Shown here: piece after piece, positions 47,348 to 56,539 of the stretch
Position numbering within the stretch: the first letter of the stretch is position 1
Layout of the letters: every line of letters starts with the position of its first letter
NCBI RefSeq assembly: GCF_900141915.1
Contig: NZ_FQZG01000016.1
Span: forward strand, 1-64,000
Direction of reading: 5' to 3'
DNA: 64,000 nt
Source of the DNA: Tessaracoccus bendigoensis DSM 12906
Lineage (GTDB): Bacteria > Actinomycetota > Actinomycetes > Propionibacteriales > Propionibacteriaceae
Translations under genes and position numbers: made by a program
Notes under the pieces: generated by a model
Databases searched by the model: none
Told to the model about the DNA's origin: nothing
Seen by the model: the letters and a program-made list of their open reading frames with translations, nothing else

Positions 47348-50300
47348 GGAGCTGCTCCTTCCATGCCACCGCGATGGCGGCCGCGTCGGGTGCGACGATG
47401 CGCCACCCCTGCTGATCGGGCACCGGTTCGGCGTCCAACCGCACCGCGATCCGCTTGTTGGTCCAGACCAGGTCGAAGGGAACGCCGTCGAGCTCGTAGC
47501 CCACCTCGCCGTCGGGCGCGGCCACCCCGGCCTCGCTCAGCGCGGCGATGAGGTCCAACACTTCGGCCGACTCCCCCGCCAGCTCCTCTACGATGGGCTG
47601 CCACTCGGCGCCGACGTCGACGCCCCCGTGCACGATGTCCACCACCGGGGCCGCCGGGACGGCCGCGGCCGAGCGGGCCTCGAACGCGGCGATCGACGCC
47701 GGCAGCAGCGCCAGGACGTTGGCCAGCCGCAGCCACTCGCGCCAGGCCTCCTTGGCCTCGGGGATGGTGAGGTCGACGGTGTCGTCGAGCACCGCGGCCA
47801 GCCGCACGGAGCCGGGGGCCGGGACGCCCACTGCGACCGTGAGGCTGCCGTGGCGCCAGACGCGGGTCTGCGCACCCGCCGCAGACACCAGACCGACGGC
47901 GAGCTCGTCCTTCGGCCCGTCGACAGGAACGCCCCCGGACGCGAACACCGAGAACGCCGCAGCACGGGCGAAACGCCCGAGGTTCTCCGGGTCGGGCTGC
48001 TGCATCCATCCGGCCAGGAACGCGAGCGGCCCACCGAGCAGCGCCTCCCGCGCGGCGGCGGTGTGCTGCATCGTCGGCTCGGCGTTCAGCTTCTGGACCA
48101 GCGGCGCCTTGAACCACGACGGCGCCGTGGGCGCGTCGCCCGCCTCATCGAGCGCCAGGTCGTGCGCGGTGATCGCGAGCACGAGCGTGCCGCCCTGGCG
48201 GAGGATGCGGCGCTTGGCGGCGTCGTCGGCGATGTTGTTGCACTTCGGGGAGGTGTGGAACTGCCAGCCGTCGGTGAAGATCGCGATGTCCGGCAGACCC
48301 TCGCTTGACAGGACGAAGTCCGGCTTGGAGTTGGCGACGTGCACCTGCGGGCGGAGCCGGAACGTACGGGAGCCCAGCGAGACGGTGATGATGTTGCCGC
48401 CGGAGATGCTCGGGGTCTGCTTGACGGTGCCGCCCAGCTTGGCCGCCAGCCGCAGGAACGCGGCGCGGAACCGCTCCTCCAGCCACGACTCCCCCGTCGG
48501 GTCCGGCGCCGGCGGTGCCTCCGTGATCTTCCACGACGGCACCAGCGGCGGCTCCCCGCCGTCGATCCCGAGCAGCGTCCGCAGGTGCCGCTCGGCGGCC
48601 ACCCGGGAGGTGACCTCGCGGTTGTACGGGGCGGCGAAGGGCAGCAGGCAGCGGTGGCAGGACAGGCGCCCCTCGTCGGCGCAGGCGCAGTCCTTGACCC
48701 GCTCCAGCGCGCCGGTCAGCACCTGCCACAGCTCGCGCGAATCGGCGAGCTGGGCCAGGTAGCCGGTGCCGCCGGGGACGAGGTCGTGCAGGAGCAGGGC
48801 GTCGCGGTTGTCGAGCAGCGGGTCCTTGATGAAGGCGACGGCGAGGTGGTCGGGCGCGCCGCCGTACTTCTCGCTCAGCCCGAGCAGGACGGCGGCGGTG
48901 AGGCTGGGCACGGCGAACACGTCGTCGCCGAACGCGATGCCCTGCGGGAGGGTGAGCACGACGCCCTCGGTGGTGAGCTTGCGGGTGAGCAGCACGGAGC
49001 GGGTGTGCTCCTCGTGGCTGTGGCGGTGCTTGCACCAGGGCCGGTGCTCGTCGCGCTTGTTGGCCAGCCCGGTGCGGTCGAGGTGGCCGCAGGCCTCGCA
49101 GATCCGGAACCGGGGCCCGGCGAGCCTGTTGCCGGCGATGGTGATCTCGCCGGCGGTGTGGCGGCGGGGGCCGAGGTTGTACCAGCGCACGTCCATGCCC
49201 TTGAGGTACGCCACGCCCAGCCCGCCGGTCGTGTACCAGCGGTCTTGGACGGTCTGGGGGTCGACGTCGGCCGCGGTCACGATGGTGAACCCGGCGCGGA
49301 CGCGCTCGTCGTTGGAGTCGTCGATGCGGGACTCGTCGCGCCGCACGAACGCGGAGACGCGGGTGAGCTCGACGGTCTCAAACCGCTGCCCGACGTCGTT
49401 GATGCCGGCCTTCCCGCAGCGGGGGCAGGTGGTGGGGGTGTCGTCGCCGTCGTGGCTGTAGCCGCAGTGGGGGCAGAGCCGCACCGAGCGGATGGCGGAG
49501 CCGTCGTGGCCCACCTCGACGGCGTCGATGTCGATCTGGTGGCCGCCGACGTAGAAGGAGGCGCCGGGCGCGAAGTCGCGCAGGGCGTTGGCGCTGGCGC
49601 GGGAATAGTCGGCGGCCTCGGAGTGGTATTCGCCGGTGTCGGAGTCGATCCAGCTCATGGTGACGTCGAGCTGGACGGAGTCGTCGACCAGTGAGTAGTT
49701 GGGCAGCAGCCCGATCCGCTCGAGCGCGGAGATCCAGAAGTCGCCGTACGCGGCGCCGATCTGGGCTTCCAGCATGCGCTGCTCGGCACGGGCCTCCTTG
49801 AGGGCGCGGGCGTCGTCGTCGCTGTCCTGCTCGCGGGCCTCGAGATCGGGCAGTTCGGCGACCAGCTGGTCGAGGCGGTCCTTGAGGTCCTGTTGCTCGG
49901 CGTGCCAGCGCTGGGCGGCGCGGCCGATGGTGGCCACCAGCCCGCTGGACCCGTCGGGCCCGGGGGTGGCCCACTGACGCAGCGCCTCGGCGGCGTCGCG
50001 GCGGAGGGTGGCGGTGAGGTCGCCGTCGACGGCGAACGCGGCGAGGAAGCGGTCGACGGCGCCGGGCTTCCGGGAGGCCTCGACGAGCTGGTCGAGGAAG
50101 GTGTTCTTCCCCCCGGTGGGTTGCGCCAGCGCGGTGCCGGTGGTGCGGGGATGGATGGCGTCGGGGTCGCGGGCGAGGCTGTCGGCGAGGTGGGCGATGT
50201 ACTGGCGGCGGAGGATCTCCTCGGCGCTGAGGTACGTGGCGGGCGGGGTGACGGCGCCGTTGATGAGGGAGAGCGGGTCGCCGAGGCGGGGCAGGAACTC

Positions 50301-53300
50301 GCCGCGGCCCTGGACGAAGGCCAGGTCCAGCGCGTTGCCGGTGAGGCGGCCGGCGCGGCCGACGCGCTGGACGTAGTTGCTGACGGTGCGGGGCAGTGAG
50401 GCGAGCATCACCGAGGAGAGGTCGCCGATGTCGATGCCCATCTCCAGCGTCGGGGTGGCCACCAGCACGTTGGGCGCGGTTGGGTCGTCGGCGCTGGACT
50501 TGAAGGCGTTCTCGTACTCGAGGCGCTTCTTGGTATCCAGGAGGCTGGTGTGTTCGCGGGCGACGACGCGCCGCACCTCGGAGGAGCGGTAGAGGCGGCG
50601 GTAGTAGTTGTCCGCGTCGCCGGGGTGGGGGGCGAGGGTGCCGGCGCAGGTGGCGTGGAGGCAGGGGCCGCCGTCGAGCTCCGCGCCGGCGGCGAGGCTG
50701 ACGGGGAACTCGCCGTGGCAGGTGGTGCAGCGCAGGGTGTGGCGGCCGGCGTCGACGTCCGAATCCTCGGTGGGGGCGACGACGACGCGCTCCGGCTCGA
50801 TGGCGTAGACGGTCGCGCCGCTGCGGGTCTCGACGGCGCGGAGCAGCTGGTCCTTGGCGAGTTGATCCAGGAGCGTGCGGGCGAGCACTCCCCCGGCGGC
50901 GCCGTCGACGCTGAGGCAGCGCCGGGCCCACTGGGCGTACCAGGCCCGCGTGCCGGTGACGGGGTCGAGCAGCGCCTTGGTCGACTCGATCTTCGCCCCG
51001 CCCACCCGCGGGAAGGCAGGCGTGGAGCGGCCGGGCGGGAACGGCGGCATGTACTTGGCGCGGCCCTTGCGGCTCCACAGGTGCCAGCGGTTGCCGTCCT
51101 CGGTGACGTACCGCTCCAGCCACGGGTGCCAGATGCCGCCCTGGGTGCGGATGCGTTCGACGGCGCCGCGGGCCCAGGCGGTGAGCATCCGGTCGTCCAC
51201 GTCGTGGGGAAACAGGCCGGGGTCGAGCGAGTCGAGCGCCTTCCTGGCGGAGCGCAGCAGGTCGGCGCCGTCGATGGCCACGTGGGCGCTCATGGTTCCG
51301 GTGCGCTCCAGGGTGCGGCCGAAGCTGCTGGTGAGGCCGAATTCGAGGGTGGCGGAGAACAGCAGGCGTTCCTGGGCGATGGCGGTGAGCTTGGCGGGCG
51401 GGTTGTCGCGCTCCCAGAACGGCTTGAACTCCTCCTCGCGGGCGGTGAGGTTGGGTGCCAGCAGCCGGTAGCGCTTGAACTTGTCGTCTTTGGCCTGTGC
51501 GACGGCGTGCTCCACCAGAGCCGGCAGCGATCGCCGCGCGTCGCCGGCGGCGCGCAGCACGGAGCGCAGGGTGAGGGTGTGGGAGCGGGAGGAGACGAAG
51601 CCGGCGCGGTGGGCGGCGTCCTGGACGGAGTCGACGAAGACCAGCGACTTCTTCTCGGCCTCGTCGAGGGTGGCCTGGCCGAACATGTTGGACAGCGTCA
51701 CCGACATCAGGGTGGCGATGGCGCTGCCGGTGAAGCGGATGGCGTCGGTCTGGCCGCAGCTGGGGCAGATGTCCTTGGCGGAGTCGTCGTCGGCATCCTC
51801 GCCGATGTGGGTGACGACGCGCAGCACGCGGCCCTCGCGGACGGCGGTGGGGTCGACGTCGCTGGGTGTAGTGGTGATGCGGCGCTCGCGGGGGTCGAAC
51901 CAGGCGAGCCCGGTCTCGGGCGGTGCGTCGGAGTCGACATCCGCCGACGCGTTCAGGAGGGGCCGGAACCGGCCCTCGCGGGTGACGTGGTGGCGTCGGA
52001 TGTTCTCGTCGTTGGCCGCGAGTTGGTCACCGACCGGTCCGAGTTCGATTCCCCAGCCGGAGCGGCCGCAGAAACGGCAGTGGATGGCGGGGAACGCGAT
52101 CCCGCCGCCCTGGGTGGCGTCCTCGCTCGCGACGGGCGGGCCGTCGTCGGCCCAACGGAAGCGGGCGGCGGAATCGGCGTAGCGGTCGATGCGGCTGAGT
52201 TCCCGCACCCACATGTGGGCCTCGGTGGACGGCATGGTCCGGTCCGGCCCGCCGTCCTTGCCGCGTGCCCGCAGGTGCCCGAGCGCCCCGTGGACGGCGA
52301 TGACGAACCGACGGCGGACGTCGAGCGTCTCCGGAGTCCCGCGGACGAGCCGCGCCAGCTCGGTGACGTGGGTGGCCTGGGCGGTGGCCGCGAGGAAGTC
52401 GCGGATGAACGCGCTGGACTTCGCAAGAGTCTTGAGGTCGGTTGTGTCCGGATCCTCGTGGAGGGCCGTCAGCACGATCCGGCACAGCTCGGCGGGCTCG
52501 GTGTCGTCGTCGATCTGCCCGACGACGTCGGCGGCCACCTGCTCGGTGACTTCAGTTTCCGCTGGTTGAGCCGGGCGCGAGCGGAGCGAGCCCCGTGTCG
52601 AAACCTCAGAAACCGGCGGCCGACCGCCTAACCCGGCCCCCACATCCGACCACTCATCCGGAGCCAAGCGCTGCTCTCCCACGACACTGCCCTCATCGAG
52701 CTTCTCGCCGAATACTCGCGTGGCGAATTTCGTGATGTCCCGATCCTCAGAGACGGCATCCTCCCGCGGCCCCAGGGTCGCTGACGTCCCTACCGGAGTG
52801 ATCCGTCCCAGCGACCGACCCCACTCCTCAGCACTGTGAGTGTCGCCAGCGCTCGCCCGCTCCGGCCAGTACGACTTCAGCGCCAGCCCAAGCCGGCGCA
52901 ACAGCATCGCGACGTCCGTCCCCTGCGCTCCGTCATAGGTGTGGAACTCGTCGAGCACAAGGTAGGTCAGCGACTCGGCCGACCTCTCCCACAGCTTCTG
53001 GTCGGCGGAACGCAGGAGGAGTTGGTCGAGCATCTTGTAGTTGGTCAGCAGGATATCCGGAGGGTCGTCCCGGATGATCGCCCGGTCGGTGATGAGCCCG
53101 TTCTCCGTGACCTTGGTGGTGGGACTGGACCTCTTCCCTCCCGCGGAGACGGCTGCCTCTCCGGTGTAGAGCGCGGCCGTGATCGAACCCAGCGGCTGAT
53201 GCCCGTCCGAGTCGCGCTCGGTGATCAGTCGGGCAAGTCGCTGCGCCTGGTCGTTGGCCAGTGCGTTCATCGGGTAGAGGATGAGTGCCTTCATGCCCCC

Positions 53301-53690
53301 TACGCCCTGGCGGCGGGCGCGAAGGCAGTGGTCGAGGATCGGGTACAGGAACCCCTCCGTCTTACCCGAACCGGTGCCGGTGGTGACCAGCGTCGGCTGG
53401 GGACGGCCGTTCAGGCTCGAGAGCCTCCGGAACGCCGCTGCCTGGTGGGCGTAGGGTTCGAACCCGGAGGGAATCCAGTCCAACGGTGACACGGCTCGGC
53501 GCGGCGCTGCACTAAACGGCATCCCGGTGCGCAGGTAAGGGCCCTTGAACATCCCTTCGGACTCATCCTCCAGTAGCCCGCGGAGGGCAGCCTGGGCATC
53601 CGAGTCGACGAGGGCGAGGGTAGTGGTGAGGTAGTCGATCAGCCCGGCGCGCAGACGCAAGGCCTGGCAGCCCGGCAACAACTCACTCAC
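47340..53690 (-). CDS. Giant DEAD/DEAH helicase-DUF1998 protein (DruE or DrmA/DrmB-like)
   Basis: A 2116-aa superfamily 2 helicase of phage-defence type. Walker A 'TTGTGSGKTEG' lies at residues 103-113, motif II DEFH at 247-250, motif III 'GTSATLG' follows, and motifs V-VI include 'ATPTLEMGIDIGDLSSVMLA' and 'QRVGRAGRL' (about 1080-1120). Four zinc-ribbon-like Cys clusters are visible (CRFCG, CPSCG, CPHCG...CPRCG, CEACG). The C-terminal DUF1998/MZB region has 'HDLVPGGTGYLAQLADS' and 'CACADEGRLSCHRC'. A possible nuclease fold ('KPDFVLSSEGLPDIAIFTDG', 'WQFHTS') ends the protein. The start is the GTG at 53690, eight bp from a perfect AGGAGG. A dispersed repeat is inserted in frame near residues 360-375. 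Confidence 0.88.
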   Translation of the reverse strand: MSELLPGCQALRLRAGLIDYLTTTLALVDSDAQAALRGLLEDESEGMFKGPYLRTGMPFSAAPRRAVSPLDWIPSGFEPYAHQAAAFRRLSSLNGRPQPTLVTTGTGSGKTEGFLYPILDHCLRARRQGVGGMKALILYPMNALANDQAQRLARLITERDSDGHQPLGSITAALYTGEAAVSAGGKRSSPTTKVTENGLITDRAIIRDDPPDILLTNYKMLDQLLLRSADQKLWERSAESLTYLVLDEFHTYDGAQGTDVAMLLRRLGLALKSYWPERASAGDTHSAEEWGRSLGRITPVGTSATLGPREDAVSEDRDITKFATRVFGEKLDEGSVVGEQRLAPDEWSDVGAGLGGRPPVSEVSTRGSLRSRPAQPAETEVTEQVAADVVGQIDDDTEPAELCRIVLTALHEDPDTTDLKTLAKSSAFIRDFLAATAQATHVTELARLVRGTPETLDVRRRFVIAVHGALGHLRARGKDGGPDRTMPSTEAHMWVRELSRIDRYADSAARFRWADDGPPVASEDATQGGGIAFPAIHCRFCGRSGWGIELGPVGDQLAANDENIRRHHVTREGRFRPLLNASADVDSDAPPETGLAWFDPRERRITTTPSDVDPTAVREGRVLRVVTHIGEDADDDSAKDICPSCGQTDAIRFTGSAIATLMSVTLSNMFGQATLDEAEKKSLVFVDSVQDAAHRAGFVSSRSHTLTLRSVLRAAGDARRSLPALVEHAVAQAKDDKFKRYRLLAPNLTAREEEFKPFWERDNPPAKLTAIAQERLLFSATLEFGLTSSFGRTLERTGTMSAHVAIDGADLLRSARKALDSLDPGLFPHDVDDRMLTAWARGAVERIRTQGGIWHPWLERYVTEDGNRWHLWSRKGRAKYMPPFPPGRSTPAFPRVGGAKIESTKALLDPVTGTRAWYAQWARRCLSVDGAAGGVLARTLLDQLAKDQLLRAVETRSGATVYAIEPERVVVAPTEDSDVDAGRHTLRCTTCHGEFPVSLAAGAELDGGPCLHATCAGTLAPHPGDADNYYRRLYRSSEVRRVVAREHTSLLDTKKRLEYENAFKSSADDPTAPNVLVATPTLEMGIDIGDLSSVMLASLPRTVSNYVQRVGRAGRLTGNALDLAFVQGRGEFLPRLGDPLSLINGAVTPPATYLSAEEILRRQYIAHLADSLARDPDAIHPRTTGTALAQPTGGKNTFLDQLVEASRKPGAVDRFLAAFAVDGDLTATLRRDAAEALRQWATPGPDGSSGLVATIGRAAQRWHAEQQDLKDRLDQLVAELPDLEAREQDSDDDARALKEARAEQRMLEAQIGAAYGDFWISALERIGLLPNYSLVDDSVQLDVTMSWIDSDTGEYHSEAADYSRASANALRDFAPGASFYVGGHQIDIDAVEVGHDGSAIRSVRLCPHCGYSHDGDDTPTTCPRCGKAGINDVGQRFETVELTRVSAFVRRDESRIDDSNDERVRAGFTIVTAADVDPQTVQDRWYTTGGLGVAYLKGMDVRWYNLGPRRHTAGEITIAGNRLAGPRFRICEACGHLDRTGLANKRDEHRPWCKHRHSHEEHTRSVLLTRKLTTEGVVLTLPQGIAFGDDVFAVPSLTAAVLLGLSEKYGGAPDHLAVAFIKDPLLDNRDALLLHDLVPGGTGYLAQLADSRELWQVLTGALERVKDCACADEGRLSCHRCLLPFAAPYNREVTSRVAAERHLRTLLGIDGGEPPLVPSWKITEAPPAPDPTGESWLEERFRAAFLRLAAKLGGTVKQTPSISGGNIITVSLGSRTFRLRPQVHVANSKPDFVLSSEGLPDIAIFTDGWQFHTSPKCNNIADDAAKRRILRQGGTLVLAITAHDLALDEAGDAPTAPSWFKAPLVQKLNAEPTMQHTAAAREALLGGPLAFLAGWMQQPDPENLGRFARAAAFSVFASGGVPVDGPKDELAVGLVSAAGAQTRVWRHGSLTVAVGVPAPGSVRLAAVLDDTVDLTIPEAKEAWREWLRLANVLALLPASIAAFEARSAAAVPAAPVVDIVHGGVDVGAEWQPIVEELAGESAEVLDLIAALSEAGVAAPDGEVGYELDGVPFDLVWTNKRIAVRLDAEPVPDQQGWRIVAPDAAAIAVAWKEQLRG
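52559..52606. repeat. Dispersed repeat inserted in frame within the giant helicase gene
   Basis: CCGCTGGTTGAGCCGGGCGC ... CCCCGTGTCGAAACC is a copy of the window's repeat family. It encodes roughly STRGSLRSRPAQPAE within the helicase, between otherwise helicase-like sequence, and keeps the frame open. Confidence 0.8.
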
Positions 53691-54058
53691 GGCGTCATCC
53701 TCCTGCGTGTGGAGCGAACCCCGACGCCGCAAACATAGCGAAGATCTCCCCATAGAACACAGCTTGGTTAAGGCTTCAATCAACGCGCCCCGGGAGCATT
53801 CACTCCCGCGACCAGTGGCGTCGGGCACACCCCCGATGGCTCCATCGGACCCGCTGTCAGCCTGCCAACAATCTCTGACCAGAGCCTCCATAGCTGCCAC
53901 CGACTGACGGATGCGTCGCCTCCGGCACCCGAAAGCGCGTCGATCGCGCGGCCGTCCGCCCCAAAATCGCGCGAGATGGGAGATGGGTGACGGTAACCAC
54001 GGTGTGCACCGTCCACGCGCTAGCCTGACCCGAGACGACACCGCGAGGGAGACTACGG
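53691..54058. promoter_or_regulatory. Divergent regulatory region between giant helicase and AriA-like genes
   Basis: A 368-bp gap with no supported gene. It contains inverted repeats CGGGAG (53791-53796) / CTCCCG (53803-53808) and ACGGTG (53999-54004) / CACCGT (54007-54012). The second lies 47 bp upstream of the AriA ATG and could be an operator. GAGGGAGA near 54047 is the AriA Shine-Dalgarno, and AGGAGG at 53699-53704 serves the helicase. Confidence 0.5.
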
Positions 54059-55438
54059 ATGGCAACGCGCTCGAACGATGAGGGTCGATTCGCAGACGGC
54101 AGCGCGGCTCCGCGGATTTCCGCAATTCGGGTTGATCAGCTGTTCGGAAGGCTCTCATACGACTACACGGCGCCTCTTGACCCCGACGAGAGACCCACAC
54201 CGCTCATCGTGCTCTACGGGGACAACGGCTGCGGCAAGACGACCATCCTGAGAATCGTCCACCATCTTCTCTCCCCAGCGGACCGGAGGGGCCACCGAAC
54301 GGCCATCGCGCGCATTCCATTCAGCGCAATCTCTATATCGCTCAGCAACGGCGATTCGATCACCGCCACTCGAAGCGACTCACTGATCGGGTCATTCTTG
54401 GTGGAGGTGCGTGACGCCAGCGGCAAAGTGGTGACTCAGAGACTCTACAAGGCAGATGAATCACTGACCGTGAAATCCGACCCGTGGGACCTAGAGCACT
54501 TGAGCGAACTCGCCGACTCGCCTTCGGCAGATGGCGACCCTCTGGACCGCGGCAACGACGCGTACCTCGGCTATCTGAAACGGCAGCGGTTCGTTCCTCT
54601 ATTCCTCAGGGACGAGCGTCAGATGGAGTCTGATATGTGGGAGGATGACTATGATATGCGTCGCCGCCATATCGAGGATCCCCAGTCTCAGCAGGGCCCG
54701 GGTGAACGCGCGTTGCGGACGGCGCTTATGGGCGCGAGTAATGCCATCCGCGACTTGTCGATCGCGGCTGCCGATGTCGGCGCTTCCGGCACAAACACCG
54801 TCTATTTATCGGTGCTTTCCGGACTTCTCTCGGGAGGGGCACTTTCGGAGGATGCCCAGTCGGCACGAAGCTCCCTGGAAAGCAAGGTAAACGAACTCGG
54901 CGAACGTAACAACAAATACGCGGCCTACGGATTCCTACCTCAGCTTGAGACCCAGGATTTTCAGCGCATAATTGCGCGGATCCCGGACGATAGGATTGCG
55001 ATTGCACAAGACGTTCTGTTGCCTTTCTTGACGGGGCTAGAGAAGCGGCTGGAGACTCTAGCCCCAGTCTTCAAGATCACAGACGCGCTCATTTCCAGCC
55101 TGAATGGGTTCTTGACGGATAAACAGGTCAACTACACCCCACGCACCGGACTGCGGGTCGTCTCAACCGATGGAACTCTGTTCCGACCGGGATCGTTGTC
55201 TTCCGGTGAGCGACACTTGCTCACTCTGCTCTGTAGTGCCATCATCGCGCGCCGCGCATCAACAACTTTCCTGATTGACGAACCAGAGATCAGCCTGAAC
55301 GTCAAGTGGCAGCGAATGCTGCTTCCTGCACTGATGGAGATCACCGCGGGCTCTGACGTTCAGTTTCTGGTCGCCTCGCACTCGATCGAGGTCCTTGCGC
55401 CCTACGCTGACCGCATCTTCCACATGGGCAGAGGATGA
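54059..55438 (+). CDS. ariA: AAA ATPase of a PARIS-like defence pair (AriA-like)
   Basis: A 459-aa ABC/RecF-type ATPase: Walker A 'YGDNGCGKTT' (about residues 53-62), signature 'SLSSGERHLLTLLC' (about 378-391), Walker B 'TFLIDEPEISLNVKWQ' and switch His in 'LVASHSIEVLAPYADRIFHM'. The middle is helical with a basic/acidic linker. It is followed by a DUF4435 gene with an ATGA overlap, the defining layout of PARIS, in which AriA and AriB form a complex that senses phage anti-restriction proteins such as Ocr and releases a tRNA-cleaving AriB. GAGGGAGA precedes the ATG. GC content is visibly lower than in flanking genes. Confidence 0.72.
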   Translation: MATRSNDEGRFADGSAAPRISAIRVDQLFGRLSYDYTAPLDPDERPTPLIVLYGDNGCGKTTILRIVHHLLSPADRRGHRTAIARIPFSAISISLSNGDSITATRSDSLIGSFLVEVRDASGKVVTQRLYKADESLTVKSDPWDLEHLSELADSPSADGDPLDRGNDAYLGYLKRQRFVPLFLRDERQMESDMWEDDYDMRRRHIEDPQSQQGPGERALRTALMGASNAIRDLSIAAADVGASGTNTVYLSVLSGLLSGGALSEDAQSARSSLESKVNELGERNNKYAAYGFLPQLETQDFQRIIARIPDDRIAIAQDVLLPFLTGLEKRLETLAPVFKITDALISSLNGFLTDKQVNYTPRTGLRVVSTDGTLFRPGSLSSGERHLLTLLCSAIIARRASTTFLIDEPEISLNVKWQRMLLPALMEITAGSDVQFLVASHSIEVLAPYADRIFHMGRG

Positions 55439-56307
55439 CGGGCGCCGCTCGCCACTCGCGACGGACAGCTGCCGAGCTCTTTACTCTTTACATGCTCGAG
55501 CCTTCGTTCAGGCATGTCTTCTGCGAAGGTCGTATGGACCGCGCACTCCTTTCCCACTTCATTCGGGAGGCAGGGCTTTCGGCATCGGTCCACCGGATTG
55601 ATGACTACGTCGACATGTCTGAATTACTTGCAGTTCCGCAGGAGTCGACTGGAGTACGGGCGCGCCTCATAGTTCTAGCCGAGGAGTACGACAGGAGATT
55701 TGCGAAGCACGATCCACTCCGCTCCCTCACCTGCGTGATAGACCGAGATTGCAGAGTTCCCCGCCCCACCCCAGCACTATTGGTGACTGATTACTCGGAC
55801 ATCGAGATGTACACATGGAAGCCTGCTCGGCTCACGAAACTACTGGAGTTGGGCTACGGAGTCGACGTGAGCGACGGAGTCGTGGACAGGCTTATGCTCT
55901 TTGTCGAGCCGCGCGCCGTAACACTGTGCATGACCCGACGCTTCGTGCACGAGAAAGGCGAGGGCCGGACGCCTCCGGCGAACGTCACGAGATACGCGTG
56001 TCCGCGCAACGGAAACATGGATTTGATTGGGTTTATCAGGGCTTACGGGGGCAGCCTCACTAAGGAGGCTGACCGAATCGCTTCAGAGATTCATCAACGT
56101 GTGGATAGAGCTTCTAGCGAAGATTGCAGAATGCACATGAATGGTCATGATGTAGTCCTGCTCACAGCGGTTGCTGTTGATCGCATGCTCAAAGTCTCTA
56201 CAGGCGAAAGCGAGATGAAGCGCGCTTGGTTCGCTGGCCTCGATTGGCGAGACCTTGTAGAGTCGGAGCCAATGTTTCAGGCTCTTGCCAAGAGGATCTC
56301 AGCGTGA
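55435..56307 (+). CDS. ariB: DUF4435 TOPRIM-like protein of a PARIS-like pair (AriB-like)
   Basis: A 290-aa effector candidate. TOPRIM-like elements are 'HVFCEGRMDRALLSHFIREA' (acidic Glu, about residue 24), 'LTCVIDRDCRVPRPTPALLV' (Asp-x-Asp, about 100) and 'TDYSDIEMYTW' (Glu). The C-terminal 'HMNGHDVVLLTAVAVDRML' is typical of DUF4435. In PARIS, AriB is the toxic nuclease held by AriA. The ATG sits in an ATGA overlap with ariA. Codon use is less GC-biased than in the surroundings, suggesting recent acquisition. Confidence 0.72.
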   Translation: MTGAARHSRRTAAELFTLYMLEPSFRHVFCEGRMDRALLSHFIREAGLSASVHRIDDYVDMSELLAVPQESTGVRARLIVLAEEYDRRFAKHDPLRSLTCVIDRDCRVPRPTPALLVTDYSDIEMYTWKPARLTKLLELGYGVDVSDGVVDRLMLFVEPRAVTLCMTRRFVHEKGEGRTPPANVTRYACPRNGNMDLIGFIRAYGGSLTKEADRIASEIHQRVDRASSEDCRMHMNGHDVVLLTAVAVDRMLKVSTGESEMKRAWFAGLDWRDLVESEPMFQALAKRISA

Positions 56308-56484
56308 AGAACGGCACTCGTGCGACCCTCGCGTCCCCCAACGACAGATAAGTGATCCGCTCAGATTGATTCTGAAACCGTCACTCAACGGTGGAAGTCC
56401 TAGCGATCGTTGGCGAACCTGGCTGGCGGAGATGCTAGAGCCTGAGTTCCACACCATGGCTACTGTCTCAGTCTAGGTCAACCC

Positions 56485-56534
56485 TGCCACATGACCTTGC
56501 TTCAGTCTATGATACTGCTTTGGAAGTGAAGGAG
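56485..56534 (+). promoter_or_regulatory. Candidate promoter and Shine-Dalgarno for the OLD-family gene
   Basis: TATGAT (56508-56513) is a good -10, with TGCCAC (56485-56490) as a weak -35 at 17 bp. AAGGAG (56529-56534) lies 5 bp before the GTG start. The 232-bp gap after ariB otherwise shows nothing clear. Confidence 0.4.
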
Positions 56535-56539
56535 ATAGG

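Noticed and set aside
50550-52631. A 693-codon open frame antisense to the giant helicase
   Set aside because: Low-complexity Gly/Ala/Val translation with no homology; it is a shadow of the helicase reading frame.
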